Shown: positions 1 to 12,189, counted from the stretch's first letter. The stretch is 64,000 nucleotides of DNA from Heterocephalus glaber (GCF_000247695.1 NW_004624801.1:124001-188000), one strand, 5' to 3'. Translations and numbers: made by a program. Notes: generated by a model from the letters alone, not told the origin.

Positions 1-635
1 TGAAAGTTTGGATTAGTAAAAGAGCTGAACTGAATATAAATTTAGACCAAATACCCTGGTCTGTTACGCTTTTTAGATTAATTTTAAAATCTCTTTTTAA
101 AAGTTATATAATTGAAATTCTGCAGGGAAAACATAAAACTTTATTATTTATAGTTTCTTATAGTATTATTTTCCAAGTTAGTGGGGGAAAGTATCTTTTA
201 TTTTGGTAGGCATTTTAGTCTGTAATTTACTTATTATTATGTGTAACAAAAATAAAGCTAATATTAGTAGTAGTTTAATATGTTATTGAAGATTACCAGG
301 AGATTTAACAATGGTCCCTAAACCCCATATTAATGGTTGAGGTTCTTTATTTTATGTGAGTATGTATTTGAGTGGAAGAACAAATTTCAAGTCCATATTA
401 GGTACGAAACTGAATTAATCAAGGTGACTTGGGATTTTCTAAAGGCTTTGCATTTGATTCTTTTGAAAACAATTGTACAAATTTATTCTGAGTGGATCTG
501 AAGGGACAGTGGTGCTTTACAGGTTATAGGTTATTTGTTTTTATATAGAAAATTTGATGAGTTTGGCTATATGCATATACCCATGACACCATTGTTAAGG
601 TGTATTCCGAACTTCTAAATTTCCTTGTTTTCCTT
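1..635. other. AT-rich sequence, no feature recognised
   Basis: All six frames are broken and no repeat family was recognised by eye. It is probably single-copy intergenic or intronic DNA. Confidence 0.4.
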
Positions 636-639
636 TGCA

Positions 640-905
640 TTTTGTGTCTGTACATATGTGTGTGGTTGTGTTTGTGTGTGTGTGTGGTAAGAACATTTAA
701 CGTGGGATCTACCCTCTTAAATATTTAAGTGTTCAATACCATATCATTAACTGTAGACATGATCTTGTACAGCAGATTTTTAAGACTCATTCATCTTACG
801 TGACTGAAACTCTATAGTCATTTATTAATAGCTCACATTTTCCCCCTCTCCCAGCTCTCTCCACCAACCTGCTTTCTGCTTCTTACTATTTTCAACAACA
901 TAAGT
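640..905 (-). mobile_element. Old L1M 3' UTR relic with internal TG repeat
   Basis: From about 686 the text follows the reverse complement of the 3' UTR of old mammalian L1M elements. Landmarks are 'ggtaagaacatttaac', 'ttcaataccatatcattaac', 'cttgtacagcag' and 'ctgaaactctatag', followed by a C-rich stretch. A short TG repeat lies at 658-686. No ORF2 coding remains. Subfamily and the outer edges are not resolved. Confidence 0.6.
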
Positions 906-1017
906 GAAGCTAAATGTCATTTTGTTTAGTAAAATAATCCAGTCACAGAATAACAAAGTCTGCAAGCTTCCACTAACAGGTTACTTTTGTAGGAGGCTAC
1001 TAGAACTCTAGCCTAGC

Positions 1018-1218
1018 ATATCTCAACCTTGACAATTGGGCTGAGTAGTTCTTTGTTGCATTTGGGGGGCTGTCATTGTAGGATGGTCTGCAGAATTTCT
1101 GACTTTTCCCCACTAGATGCCAGTAGCACCCCTCCCCAGTTGTGACAAGCCAAAATGTCTGTGCGTATTGCTAAATGCCTCATAGGGAGGAAAATTGCTC
1201 CCTGTTGAGGACCACTAT
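1018..1218 (-). mobile_element. MER5A-like hAT-Charlie DNA transposon
   Basis: This is a non-autonomous DNA transposon copy in reverse orientation, close to full length. Recognisable blocks are 'tctcaaccttgacaatt' at the left end, 'cactagatgccagtagcac' in the middle, and 'ttgaggaccactat' at the right end, which is the complement of the terminal inverted repeat. It carries no transposase and is an old mammalian insertion. Confidence 0.8.
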
Positions 1219-1264
1219 CTACAGGGCGGTACATCCTCATCTGTGGAAAAGATACTCTTAACTC

Positions 1265-2235
1265 CTTTTTTTAATTCATTAATTTTTTAGTATATTGTAG
1301 GTATACTATATGATGACATTCATTATTGGGAATCTGTACCTTTACATGATATATCTTGGTTATTATTTTTTCCTCATTCCCCTGCCCTCCCTTCAACCTC
1401 TCCATCCCTCTCTATTTACAAAGACTTTGTATCTGTTTTTTTCCTTTTCTCATATTTATTCCTTTCCCTTTTTTCCTCTTCCAAAGCCCTCCCACTTCCC
1501 CTTCCCCTTTCCACCATTTCTTTGTATTTCACAGTATCTATTATACATTTTGATCCTTATTTACACTTTCAGTTTCTCACACCAGAGAAACTGTTTGGTA
1601 TTTACATGTGTCCTATTTATTTCACTTAAGAGTATGGCCTCAATGTGCATCCATTTAGCTATAAATGTTTCTAGTTTCTCATTCTTTATGGGTGAATAGT
1701 ACTCTGTTTTTATAAAAAACCCACACTTTCTTTATCCAGTCTCCAGTTGATGGGAAATTGGGTTGTTTCCAAGTTTTAGCTGTTACAAACTGTGCTGCTG
1801 TGAACATGGGTGCACATATGTCTCCGTGGTATGATTCTTTTAATTCTTTTGGGAAGATACCCAGCAGGGGAATACCTGGGTCAAATGGGACCTCCAATTC
1901 TAGTTTTTTGAGGTATCTCCATACTGATTTCCACAGTGGTTGCACCAGTCTACATTCCCACCAACAATGGAGGAGGGTTCCTTTTCCCTACAGCCCTGCC
2001 AGTGTTTGTTATTGGTTGATTTCTTGATAGTAGCCCTTCTTTCTGGGGTGAGGTGGAATCTCAATATTGTTTTCATTTGCATCTCTTCAATGACCAGTGA
2101 TGTTGAACATTTTTTCATATGTTTATTTGCTATTTCTACTTCTTCTCCTGAGAAATGTCTGTTCATTTCAGATGCCCATTTTTGGACTGGGTCTTTAAAT
2201 TTGGGAGGTCTGATTTTTTAAAAGTTCTTTATATA
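1265..2235 (-). mobile_element. 5'-truncated LINE-1: ORF2 C-terminus and 3' UTR
   Basis: A minus-strand L1 whose 3' end is marked by the T-run at 1266-1272. The pyrimidine-rich tract at 1370-1520 is the complement of the polypurine L1 3' UTR. Minus-strand frames at 2166-1900 and 1945-1679 encode the ORF2 C-terminal region, including the cysteine-containing segment after 'MNRHFS' and the '[10 protein letters not shown]' and 'DWIKKVW' motifs. They are in different frames, so ORF2 is broken. The endonuclease and reverse transcriptase domains are absent through 5' truncation. The 7-bp string TTAACTC occurs at 1258-1264 and 2236-2242 and may be the TSD. Confidence 0.88.
1679..1945 (-). pseudogene. 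L1 ORF2 C-terminal fragment (88 codons open)
   Basis: This open stretch encodes the extreme C-terminus of L1 ORF2p, including '[10 protein letters not shown]' and '[14 protein letters not shown]'. In full-length ORF2p this part lies downstream of the reverse transcriptase domain. Here it is detached from any promoter or upstream ORF and is a relic of the truncated element, not a gene. Confidence 0.85.
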
Positions 2236-2242
2236 TTAACTC

Positions 2243-2650
2243 TTTTCATGACTGGTTATATTTGGAGTATGGTAGCCCTGGAACTGAATAAGTTCATAAT
2301 TAGATGTGAGGGTTTAAGGAATACTGCATCATTATTTATGCTAGTCAGAAGCTTTAGTGGGAGAACTTGATTAAGAATTAGAATCAGAAATGAGAGAGGG
2401 AGTTATATATTCAAGGAACAAACATCTATGGAAGAAACATCTATGGCATGGGGGCATTGTGTCCAGAAGAGGCAACATTTCTGAGAGTAGACCCTGATCT
2501 GTGCTATAAGTAGTCTTAAAAGTTCATCTACCTTGTTGTGTGCATTGACAACTCCATTGTGATCAATGGAGAAATGAACACTGTGCATTGAGCTGAACTG
2601 ATGAGGATGCACATGTCATGGAGCCAAGCCTCCATCTTCCTTGCTCATTA
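2243..2650. other. No feature recognised
   Basis: Short non-repetitive stretch between the L1 and a MIR/L2-like end. No coding or RNA signature was seen. Confidence 0.35.
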
Positions 2651-2654
2651 TTGC

Positions 2655-2725
2655 ATACTCCTGGAAGAGTGCCTATCATGAAGGAGTATTCAGTAAATGT
2701 TTATTTACTTTTTAAGTGAATGGAT
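2655..2725 (+). repeat. MIR/L2-like 3' end
   Basis: The string 'gagtgcctatcatgaagg' followed by 'tcagtaaatgtttatt' resembles the conserved 3' part of MIR and L2 elements ('agtgcctggcacatagtagg...caataaatgtt'). Confidence 0.45.
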
Positions 2726-2769
2726 AAAGAAAAAAGTTATCAGTGAGGGGATTGGGCCAGGATATATGA

Positions 2770-2900
2770 GAAAAGTTTTTGTTCTTCCATCAACTTCTTG
2801 AGCAAGTCACTCCATCTTCCTGAATACCTGATGTGAGAAATGGACACTCATTAGGTGGTCTCAAGAGTTCTTTATAGCTTTGAAATCTGGTGTCTGGCAA
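2770..2900 (+). repeat. MIR-like SINE fragment
   Basis: 'cttgagcaagtcactcc' followed by 'gatgtgagaaatggacac' matches the MIR core pattern (gggcaagtcactt ... tctgtaaaatgggg). It is diverged, with no TSD visible. Confidence 0.5.
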
Positions 2901-5900
2901 GACCTCAGTGCTGTAGAATGGTTGCTATTAAAATTATTTGGTAACATGAGTTATGAATGCTTGCATGTAGGGCAACCTAGTCTCCCTGGTGAAGTTTTGT
3001 TTCACCAGCAGTGATCAGAAAAATCTGGGCTACAGTTACCCAAAAGAATATTTGCTTCAGGAAAGCTGCTAGAGTATATGATTCTTTTGATATTTTTGTT
3101 AGATATTTCTTTCTGATATAAGGATAAAACATCAACTGTCTGGTAAGACTATTTAACTCACTAATGGATTGCCTAAACTCAAGAGAAAATAATCTATACT
3201 AAAGAGACAAAAGAAAAAGCCTATTCACGGGGGAATTAAGTATTGAAGTTATTTCCTTGCAGGTATTTTGGAGTTAGGTAATAAATACATTTCCAATACA
3301 ACTTTTAAAGTATATCTTGCAGTAGATCAGTATAAAAGATATCATTTGTCTAACACATGGGCTATTGGTTAATAAAAACTTTAGAGAGTTGTAATATAAT
3401 AATAAGAATTTTCAGGAGAATAATTAATATTAGAAATTTGTCTCTCACAAAGACCGTAAACCAGAGAAACGACTTCCACAGAAAGCCTAATTATCACCCA
3501 CATAAACTAGTCAGTAAAAGTGACCACAATTTTACACCACTGAAACTTGGAAAGGTAGAATGCAAGTGGATTGCAAAAAAGCTGCCCATAATCCCAGAGC
3601 AAATCCAGATGTGAAACCAGGCTTCAAGTTGCCTACCCACACCGACTGAACCAGATAATGCAAAGCGTAATTTATGGTTGAGGCAGATTTGTTTGGCAGT
3701 ATAAAAGGTTTTCTATAGGAAGTTAAGAAAAGCAGGAGCCCGCGAAACTTATCGCAAATTTTGAATCAGGAAAAGTTTGGGTTGATGACAGGTATGGGAG
3801 ATTGGGTTATTCACACCGGATGCTAAGCATGACGGACTGTGGTATGGTGCCAGTGGTGTGGTGATCCAGCAGGAGACCGAAGCCAAGTCATGGGGAATGA
3901 GGGGTGGGATCCGCAGTGAAATGAGCGCAGAGTTCTGATGATGCTGGGGTGAGGGTGCAAAAGAGGTCAAGGCTCAGCAGGCACCAGAGGATGTAGTGCC
4001 AGGGTGGATGTGCAAACTAAAGGGCATCTCCCCGTGCTGCACAGCTCTGGGCTGATGGCTATAAACTGAAGTCATGGTGGAAATTGTCAAAAACATGGAG
4101 CACAAACCTCCATTAACTTCTGTACACTGGAGACGGGTAGAAAGAAGATTCTACACTGAGATACAAGAAAAAACAAATTAGGCTCCACCTCTGAGTCTTT
4201 CAGGAGATCAGAGAAAATCTGTGAATTTTGGAGACTAGGTTATGTAGAATCCTATCTTGTAAGCAGGATGGCTGCCCAGATATTCATATGGAGTTTCAGA
4301 AGTTGCTTCATTCAACAATGAAGTATGGGTTTTGCTACAATAAAGATTAAATTAGAAATATGTTTGCTCTTGAGCAGTACCTTTGGAGAGGCCAAAGGAT
4401 AAATGTCAAATATAGAGATGCTATGGGACTCAGGAGGGGCTACTTAACAACTTAGAGAAACCAACAAAAGGTTTTTAAAAGGAGCGACACTCAACCTAAG
4501 CCTAGAAAGAGGAAGAATAACTGTAGAGAAATAGGAAAGCACTGTAGTTAAAAGTGACATAAGCAAAGCAAAAAATATAGGGCGTGAGTGTGTATGTGTG
4601 TATAGTGAGAATGAGAAAGACTAAAATTTGTTTGGTTTTTCAGAATTTAAATGCAAGGCAGTAAGTAACAGAGCCATGAGTGGAATATAGGTAGAGGGAT
4701 TACCAAGAAAGCCCTTGGTATGTCCTGCTAAGAAGTTTGGATTTTCTGCTGTGAAAGGTGATAGGGAGAAGTTATAATCAGGGCTGTTCTCTAGATATGA
4801 CTACTGAAGAGTGTGAGAGACAATACGAGGTTGACGAGATCAGAAGAAAATAAATCAATTTGAGTAGTCAAGGTCCAACTTAAGCTTGGGGTAAAAGAAT
4901 GGAGAGACAGATGAATCTTCGATAAGTATTCAGAAGGTGAAATCACCGAGACCATGATCCATTGAATGTGGGCACTGGGGGACAAGACTGACCTCACAGT
5001 GGCTCTCTGGTTTCTGGCTCAGGGAAGCTTGGTTTGCTCTTGTATCCTCTGTGATTATTTGCCTAGGCATAATAAGTGTGTGTTTAATATTTGTACAAAT
5101 AACATTGACACCATGGTATTGTACTCCAATAATAATTTTTTCCTCATGAAAAGGTGAGAAAACAATATTTGAGGTATAGTAAATTAACACTAATTGTCTC
5201 AGTTACTGAAATAATTTCAAGTGCACTTAGAAATACAGCTGGGAAAGTATTTTGACATGATTTATGTGAGCAAAATTTCTAGATCTTCATTAAAACTATC
5301 AAAGCTTTTTAGTCCAATAAAGGAACACTAATATTCTTTCCTGCAAATATGTATTTTTGCAATGAGATCTTAATGAATTTTTAAAAATAAAAAGCAAGCA
5401 CTGTAGTATTAATAGTTAGACAATATCCCAGCATACCATTCATTCAGGATAAAGTTATAGCACCATTTTCATATGATTTAAATAGCCCACGAGACAAAAA
5501 TCTTTCATGTATTGCATGTGATTAATGTAACTAGTGATCATTACATTTTTTTGGAATTCAAATAATAATATTAGTCCTATTAAATTGGATGACATCTAAA
5601 TACTTCATAAAATAAAGATAATCTCTGATGTCAGGTGCCATGGTCTCAGAATAAAGCTATGACATCCATATTAACTCAAGACTTTCAAACCTAGATGTAA
5701 AGAGGGTCATAATAATAGTAGCAAAAACATCTCTAACTTTTGGTTACTACTTGGGAATAAACCGGAAAGAACACACTCCTACCTTAAATGTGACAAACAT
5801 TCCTGGGCAAATAGATTCAATGATTTTTCTTAAACTCATCAAAAATCTGAAATTATGGAACAGTGAACTTTCGCAAAATCTCCATAGCGACAGTTTCCTG

Positions 5901-6298
5901 CAAGGAGAAAAGACATTCAGGTACTCATTTACCTGGATCAGACACAGTAGGGACAGGTAAGAAGTGTTCACCTGGAATTGTTTATGCAATGCGGCAGGAC
6001 AAGGGCAGGCTGGGGATGATATGGAGACCCTGGAGCTGCCAACATGGGAAGACCCGACAGGACTGGGAGGCTCTTTGCCACAGGCTTCACTGGAGGCCCT
6101 GAAGAGTCCTGACATAGTATCTGTGGGGGAGGAGAGCAGCAGGCACTGTGGAGGCAGCCTGAAGGCCCCCTTTGACCTACGAAAAAATAGTCTTGTTTCA
6201 GGGGAGGGCATGAGAGCAAGAAATATTCTAGACTTTTAGGTCACTGGTCAAAACCCACTGCAGCTTGGGGAAGGGAGCAAAATAAAACAAAATAGAAC
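2900..6298. other. Mostly unassigned; one possible ancient repeat
   Basis: No gene is supported. 4640-4760, with 'agaagtttggattttctgctgtgaaaggtg', resembles an old repeat of the L2 or a related class, at low confidence. 3720-4060 and 5870-6240 are locally GC-richer. The latter has overlapping open frames on both strands (154 codons on minus at 6211-5747, 91 codons on plus at 5964-6239). None shows a known domain, and the openness can be explained by composition. Confidence 0.35.
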
Positions 6299-6318
6299 AC
6301 ACACACACGCACACACAT
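6298..6318. repeat. CA microsatellite
   Basis: A short run of CA dinucleotides with one interruption (acacacacacgcacacacac). Confidence 0.9.
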
Positions 6319-6903
6319 GGCTCTTTATGTTCTGGGAGGGGCAAGAATATAAACCAGGGACACCAGCTGGGGGCAGGACAGGGGCACTGAGTGGTCAGAT
6401 CCCCCAAACCAGGACCATAGCACCTGCCTAAAACTGAGGCTGACTCACAGTAATAAAAGTGTTTCTCCTTAGCCCAATTAAGCTACTAAGCACTGGGTCA
6501 CAAGTGCAGTGGCATGTTGCAGAGAGACACAAGAACATGTAGAGACATTCTAAGACACAGAGCAAAAGTAAAACTTTGAAAACTAAAATTTCTGGCAAGG
6601 CAGTCATCACCCTAAGTGCATGATAGTGCTAGAACATTTGGGATAACCCATGGGGGAAACATAGCAACAGCAAACACTCCCAAATTCACTTAACTCCTGC
6701 CCTAGACTGACTCTACCTTCACTCTCATGGCCCAGGAAAGGAAAGGAAAGCCTTTTCCAAGCATAATTACTTATTTACTCCAGTCTCTGTTGTCCTACAC
6801 AAAATGTGTGACTTTCAAGCAAAAATTATGAGGCACACTTAAAAAGCAAAACAAAAACACACATTAGCAGACCGCCAAGAAACAACCCGATTAACAGGAC
6901 CTA

Positions 6904-7320
6904 TGTTGGTTACCTTTTCATCACTGTGAACAAAGGGAGGAAGATTTATTTCAGTCCACAGTCAGCTGGCTCCGTTGTCTTTAGAGTTGTGTTTAGGGTT
7001 GTAGTGAGGAAAAGAAATCATGCTGGGAGGGTGGTACAGGAAAGCGGCTCACGTTATGGAAGCCAGGAAGCAGAGAAAGAGCCAGAGAGGAAAGTGTTGG
7101 GAATGAGATTTACTCCTCAAGGTCATGCCCTCATGATCTGTTCCCTTCAACTAAGCCTGACTTTCTGTTTCCTTCACCTCACAATAATGCATCAAAGTGT
7201 GATCTCATTGATGGATGAATCCACTGATGAAGTTAGAGCCTTCATGATCCAATCATATTTCAAAAGCCCATCCTCTGAACACATGAGCTTTTGAGGGAAA
7301 ATTTTAACTCTAACATAACA
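6904..7320 (-). mobile_element. ERVL-MaLR solo LTR
   Basis: The LTR runs from TG (tgttggttacc) to CA (taacataaca). It belongs to the same family as the plus-strand LTR at 27088-27489, in the opposite orientation. Shared blocks include 'tttatttcagtccacagtcagctgg', 'atggaagccaggaagcagag' and 'catgagcttttgaggg'. No internal retroviral region is present. No matching 5-bp TSD was found. Confidence 0.75.
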
Positions 7321-7497
7321 GAACTAGATGCGGATCTGACACAGATGTTAGAACTCATGAGTAATATAACCACGTTTAACAGAAAAGGAGAACAAATTCA
7401 AGGGCAGATGAATGGTTTCAGTAGAGAGATAGAAACTAAAAAATCAATTGGAAATACTAAAAACATGACAAGAGAGATGAAGACTCTCATTACCATA

Positions 7498-8030
7498 TGT
7501 TCATTTCCTAGACCCATCATAGCAAAAGATCTTAAAAGGGGTGATTTAAACAAAAATTTACTTTTACTGTTGTGGAGGCTAGATGTCCAAAATGGGGCGT
7601 CAGCAGAGCTGGTTCTTTATGAGGACTCAAAGGAAGAAACTGTTCCATTCCTTTCTTTTAGCTTCTTGGTGGATGCTATCTTACTTGATGCCCTTTGACT
7701 TGTCCATGCATCACCCTAATCTCAGCCCTCATCTGTACAAGGCATTCTTGTACTCAGCCTAAGTGGTTGTCTGAAATTCTTGGTGTTTGGCTTGTGGAAA
7801 CTTGACTCCAAACTTTGCCTTTATTGTCACCTGGCATCTCCTTCTGTATCTTCTGTACCTTGGCTTAGTGCTCTCCTCCCGGATGTTTGTTATTTCATCT
7901 CTTATTACACCAGGCATACTGGATTAAAGACCTAACTTTCCTGATAGGTTTCATCTTCACTGACTGCCAGGACCTTATTTTCAACTAAATTCATACTTTG
8001 GTGGTTATTTGAGGAGAGGGAATAATTCTT
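7498..8030 (-). mobile_element. MLT1-like LTR, diverged
   Basis: 'caaaaatttacttttac' plus 'ggaggctagatgtccaaaat' matches the reverse complement of the MLT1-type LTR 3' half (the part with the '...aataaatttctgttgtttaagccac' signature in plus orientation). The right edge is uncertain. The plus frame 7291-7698 (135 codons) crosses the LTR boundary and is not a gene. Confidence 0.5.
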
Positions 8031-9069
8031 CTACCCAGTGTAGAGAGGTTTACTAGTGAGTTATGCACAGTAAGGAAAAATATTAAGAAACTTGATGATA
8101 GGTCAGCAGAAACTCCTAAAATTATGACACAAGGAGAAAAAGTAGACTAGAGACAAGTACATAAATATGTAAACAAAGGAAAACAGAAAAGAGCACGGAA
8201 GATCTGTGTGACAATGTTCTACGATGAAACATACACATGTGAAATCCCAGAAGAAAAGAACAAAGAAAGTGGGAAAAATAGTAGCTGAAAAATTTCTGAA
8301 CTAAATGAAAGACATCAAAACATAAATTGAAGAAGCTGAGAGAATACCATTATAAAAGAGAAACACACATAAACACACACACCTTTAGGCATATCAAACT
8401 TCACAAAACTAAATATGAAGAGAAAATCATAAAGGAATTCAGAGAAAAATGTGACATTATAATCAGAGAAAGAAACATAAGAATTAAAACATACATCTCA
8501 CAAGAAATCATGAAAGAAGAGAATGGAGTGGCATCTTTAAAGTATTGATAAGCAACAAACAAACTTGTCAACCAAGAATCTTTACTTAGATAAAGTACCT
8601 TTCTAATATTAGGAGAAATACAACTTTTTTCCAAAAAATTGACAGAATTAATTATCTGAAGACCTGTACTACTGTTAATGTTAAATGATATCCCATAGGT
8701 GACAGGAATATGACTCCAGAAAGAAATATTGATGTGCACAAAGAAATGAAGATGTAAGAAAAACTTAAGATAAATGTAAGATTCAGTATTTGTTATGCTT
8801 AATTACTATAAAAGAAGAAAAAAGTAGCAGTGTATTTTGGGGTTTAGTATATAAAATGTGTATCAACAATAAAACAACTGATAGAAAGCATGAGTACAAA
8901 TACATGGTTGTAAGTCAATTAAGCTATATTCAAGTGTATTATACTACCTGAGGATAGATAAGTATTATAAATTAAAAACAAAATGCAAAAAGATGTTTGA
9001 GAAATTTTAATATGCTTCTGATTAGGAAAAAAACATAAAAAAGAAGAAACAAAACACTTCTTTGCAAAG

Positions 9070-9930
9070 TAGGCCTAAACTAGGCCTAAGTAGGGATTTT
9101 CTTAAACTCATACAAGGTACATACAAAATCCCTCAGTTAACAACTATGCATAATATAAAAGCTGAACTATGCACTACAAATAATATGTTTCACAGAATTT
9201 AAGAAATAAATTGTGAAAAAATTAAAATTTCTAAAGAAGTCTAAATCATTATCTTTAGAACAAGTTGTAATATCAAGCTCACTAGCATTTCAAATGCCTA
9301 TGATTTCTTCCTTCACATCACGACTTTTCAAGTGTGCAAGAAAAGTGTGAACAACCTCCATTTTACCTTCAGGCAAGTGTATCTCTGCCATCTGTGACTC
9401 AGGACCCAGCTTCTTGGGTGTGCGAACTGTCCAGTTTTATGGGGGCCCTCCTCTGAAGAGTTCTTATGTTTAATTTATTCCTGTTGTCAATGTCTTGAAT
9501 TCTTGGTAATTTTTTGTTAACAAAGGGTCCTTCATTTTTCTTGTATTCTGGACCTGGAAAAGAATTCAGATCCTCCTATATTTTACCCTCAAGAAGAAAT
9601 TTCCAGTATTAAGGTGCTGCACCTTTTCTGCTTGGTTCGAATCATTTTACATCAATTTGATATATCACCATGAAATTCAGGACAAGAACCCTTTCTTCCT
9701 TTTCTTCTATATTTCTATGACACACAGACGCATGAGCATATCCATCCACATTCTTCAAGTATTTTTAATGACTCAGCTCCTTTCTCAGTCTTTTAATTCA
9801 TTTCAACTGCTATGTCTCTGCGAAGCTGGTACCAATTCCTTGGGGAGCAAGTGAGAGATCATTTGAAGGCAGTATTTTTAGTCTCATTCACAAGTATTCA
9901 TATTTTCTGATTTTTATTAGAAGTCATAGA
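9070..9930. other. No feature recognised
   Basis: Includes a moderately GC-richer stretch at 9330-9450 whose origin I could not identify. No supported ORF or repeat. Confidence 0.3.
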
Positions 9931-9939
9931 GCAAATGAT

Positions 9940-10110
9940 CTTTGGTCCCTGCTGAATGTTACAGTCACCTGGAAACTTTAAAAAATTCATTCCAAAAGAA
10001 CACCTGAATTGGAATTTCTGGAAATACAGTCCAATTATTAGTCTTAAAATATTTTTTCTAAGTTGTAGTAATATGCAGCCAGGATTCAGAACAACTGTCT
10101 TATATCTAGC
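9940..10110. repeat. Possible MER20-like hAT-Charlie copy
   Basis: 'gttacagtcacctggaaactttaaaa' followed by 'attggaatttctgg' and a terminal 'cagaacaactgt' resembles the layout of Charlie-type MITEs (cacctgggaac ... aatctctgg ... gagaaccactg). It is highly diverged. Confidence 0.35.
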
Positions 10111-10201
10111 TTAATATGCCAACATTCTCATAGCTCAGATAGATTTCTTCCCCAACCATTATTTGCTTGCATACTTATATATGCATGCATGTTTGCCCAT
10201 G

Positions 10202-10243
10202 AGTGTGTGTATGTGTGTGTGTGTGTGTGTGCGTGTGTGTGTA
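10202..10243. repeat. TG microsatellite
   Basis: About 20 TG units with small interruptions (tatg, gcg). This is a simple repeat likely to be polymorphic. Confidence 0.95.
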
Positions 10244-10244
10244 A

Positions 10245-11503
10245 GAGGGGTATTGTTAAAATTTAGATTCTGCATTGAGGCATATATAATTATTTTACAA
10301 ATGTATAAATTTCAAATTGTGTGTCCTTATGGTCCTGAAGGCATACTCAGTATAAAGTAATTTCTGTATTACTTATGGTATATTTCGGATCATATGCTAT
10401 GATCTTTTCACAGTTATTTAAAAAATTCAAGAGCAACTAAATAACAAAGACAATTTTTGTTAACTAGCTGCCTTCTACTCTTCCTTAGGAAAGTAATTCA
10501 GTCAGTCATTTGAGGAAATTACTTTATATTTACATTCTCTTCTTCAGCAAAATGAGAATGAAAGTATAATTATTAATTGACTTCTAAAATCCCCCAAAAA
10601 CAGTTGATGCTGACTGATATATTGCTGTGAGGATAGCTATTGTGGTAAATTTAAATAATTGATTCTAAATTTACAGAATTTGTACTTTACAAATGTATTT
10701 ATAGTGATTATCTTATTGAATCCTAATAATAATCTATAAAATGAGAATTATTTTACAGATGGTAAAGCTAAGACTCAAAGATGTTAATTCACATTGCAAA
10801 TTATATATTTTTTCAATTTATCAATAATTAGAATTAAAGATTTTAAAGTGGTCATTGATTTTGGGTGTTCTTTCAATGAAAGGTTGGGTGTTATTGTATA
10901 GGGACTTAAAATGTCATTGACTGTTTCATTTTATAATTGTAAATTGTAGAAGACTAAGAGGAACACAATTCTTTCTTGTGTATTGAGATGAAAATGAATT
11001 TTAATCTTATGGATTTGCAATTAATTTCTAAATTGTAGAGTACATGGCCAATATTACATCTTATTACTGATAGATTTTGCTTCATTTTGCATCTTTTAGT
11101 AAATTTATTCCTGTGTATGTCACTGACTGTATTGGTATCCATGTTTGGATTTTCTTTTGAGCTGGTTTGAACATCTTATAGATTTCCTCATAAATTTCTG
11201 AATTAAAAAATTGACACATATTTTTCACATATTTTAAATGAAAAACATAATTTGCTCACTTGAATATTATCTTACACTTAAATTCAAATTCTGTATTTTT
11301 AATTCCAGGTTTTATAAACTATGGAAATTCAAAGGAGCTAGATAATTCTTGCCTCTGTAACCTATAAATTCCAAAAACACCTAAAACAAATTGCAGTAAT
11401 GGCAAATTCTACTTTGGTAACAAATGTATTATTCACCCCCTACACACACACACACTGGAAAGACCAAAAAAAAAAAAGTGGGTAAATTCAACTGCATTAC
11501 ATT
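10245..11503. other. Unassigned, with one MIR-like fragment
   Basis: About 10683-10810 has the minus-strand MIR pattern ('ttattttacagatggtaaagctaagactcaaagatgtta'). A short CA run lies at 11441-11455. The rest is AT-rich with no recognised feature. Confidence 0.4.
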
Positions 11504-11521
11504 AAGAATCTATTCTTTCAA

Positions 11522-11605
11522 GGGCCGGGTATTTAGCTTAGTGGTTCTGCCACCTGCCTTGTAAACACAAGGTACCGAGCTCAATCCCTGGTACCAAAAA
11601 AAAAA
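11522..11605 (+). mobile_element. ID-type tRNA-derived SINE with perfect 18-bp TSD
   Basis: The body has the pol III promoter layout of a tRNA-derived ID SINE: A-box-like 'atttagcttagtggtt', then B-box-like 'gagctcaatccc', then 'tggtacc' and an A-tail. The 18-bp direct repeat AAGAATCTATTCTTTCAA lies at 11504-11521 and 11606-11623 without a mismatch. This shows L1-mediated, fairly recent insertion. Confidence 0.95.
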
Positions 11606-11634
11606 AAGAATCTATTCTTTCAAAATGAATTATT

Positions 11635-11809
11635 AAGAGAATGAAAGGGCAAATAAATCAATAAAATTGCCAAAAAGATATTGATAAGAACTTAACAAAA
11701 AAGATATTTAATAGTTATTAATCCTGAGAAAAATAATATTTATAATTCAGCAATTCTATTTCTTTTGGTATACACCCCTAAAATTACATACACTGGTCTA
11801 CTGAAAAAG

Positions 11810-11843
<34 letters not shown>

Positions 11844-12180
11844 ATGTAATATATTAATACATGAGTGTAAATTTTTGGTATATCCATGTAATGGAGAATT
11901 AGTAAGTATGCATCAATACAAATGACACTTGAAGACAAACACAAAAGAGATTAAACTATATGGTTGTAATTATATAAAGTTCAAACATAGGCAAATTTTA
12001 TGTATGTTGTTTTAACTCAGAATAGTGTTTGATTTTGGTAGTAATTGGAAGAGAGCATCCAGAGCACTTGCTGTGTTAGAAACCTGCTGTTTTGTGATCT
12101 GGGTGTTGCTTATTCTTTCTGGGTGTATAAAACTCAGCAAGTTATGAGCTAAACTTTTTCTGTACTTTCAGCGAGGCTTA
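11635..12180 (+). mobile_element. Old L1M 3'-end relic with TA repeat
   Basis: Diverged L1M 3' sequence: 'cagcaattctatttcttttggtatacaccc' (the ORF2-end 'ccagcaatcccac...tatacccaaa' region), 'catgtaatggagaattagtaag', then 'gacaaacacaaaagagatt' and 'aattatataaagttcaaacataggcaa'. A TA dinucleotide run at 11811-11836 lies inside it. No open frame survives. Confidence 0.65.
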
Positions 12181-12189
12181 CAACAAGGT

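Larger units (their letters stand above)
6795..9060 (+). mobile_element. L1M/HAL1-type ORF1 relic, interrupted by two LTRs
   Basis: Pieces at about 6795-6903, 7321-7497 and 8040-9060 read in order like the ORF1 half of an old L1M or HAL1 element. Examples are 'gactttcaagcaaaaattatgag' near the start, 'agagatagaaactaaaaa' at 7424-7441, and, in 8330-8740, a degenerate ORF1 C-terminal region: 'catctttaaagtattgata', 'tcaaccaagaatctttact' and 'aagacctgtactact', corresponding to the end of L1 ORF1p. The plus frame 8327-8548 (73 codons) is a surviving scrap. A MaLR LTR and an MLT1-like LTR split the element. No ORF2 reverse transcriptase follows, which favours HAL1 (half-L1) or 3' truncation. Subfamily is not resolved. 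Confidence 0.6.

Noticed and set aside
11522..11605. tRNA gene
   Set aside because: A- and B-box are present but there is no cloverleaf with anticodon arm, and the A-tail and TSD show a SINE.
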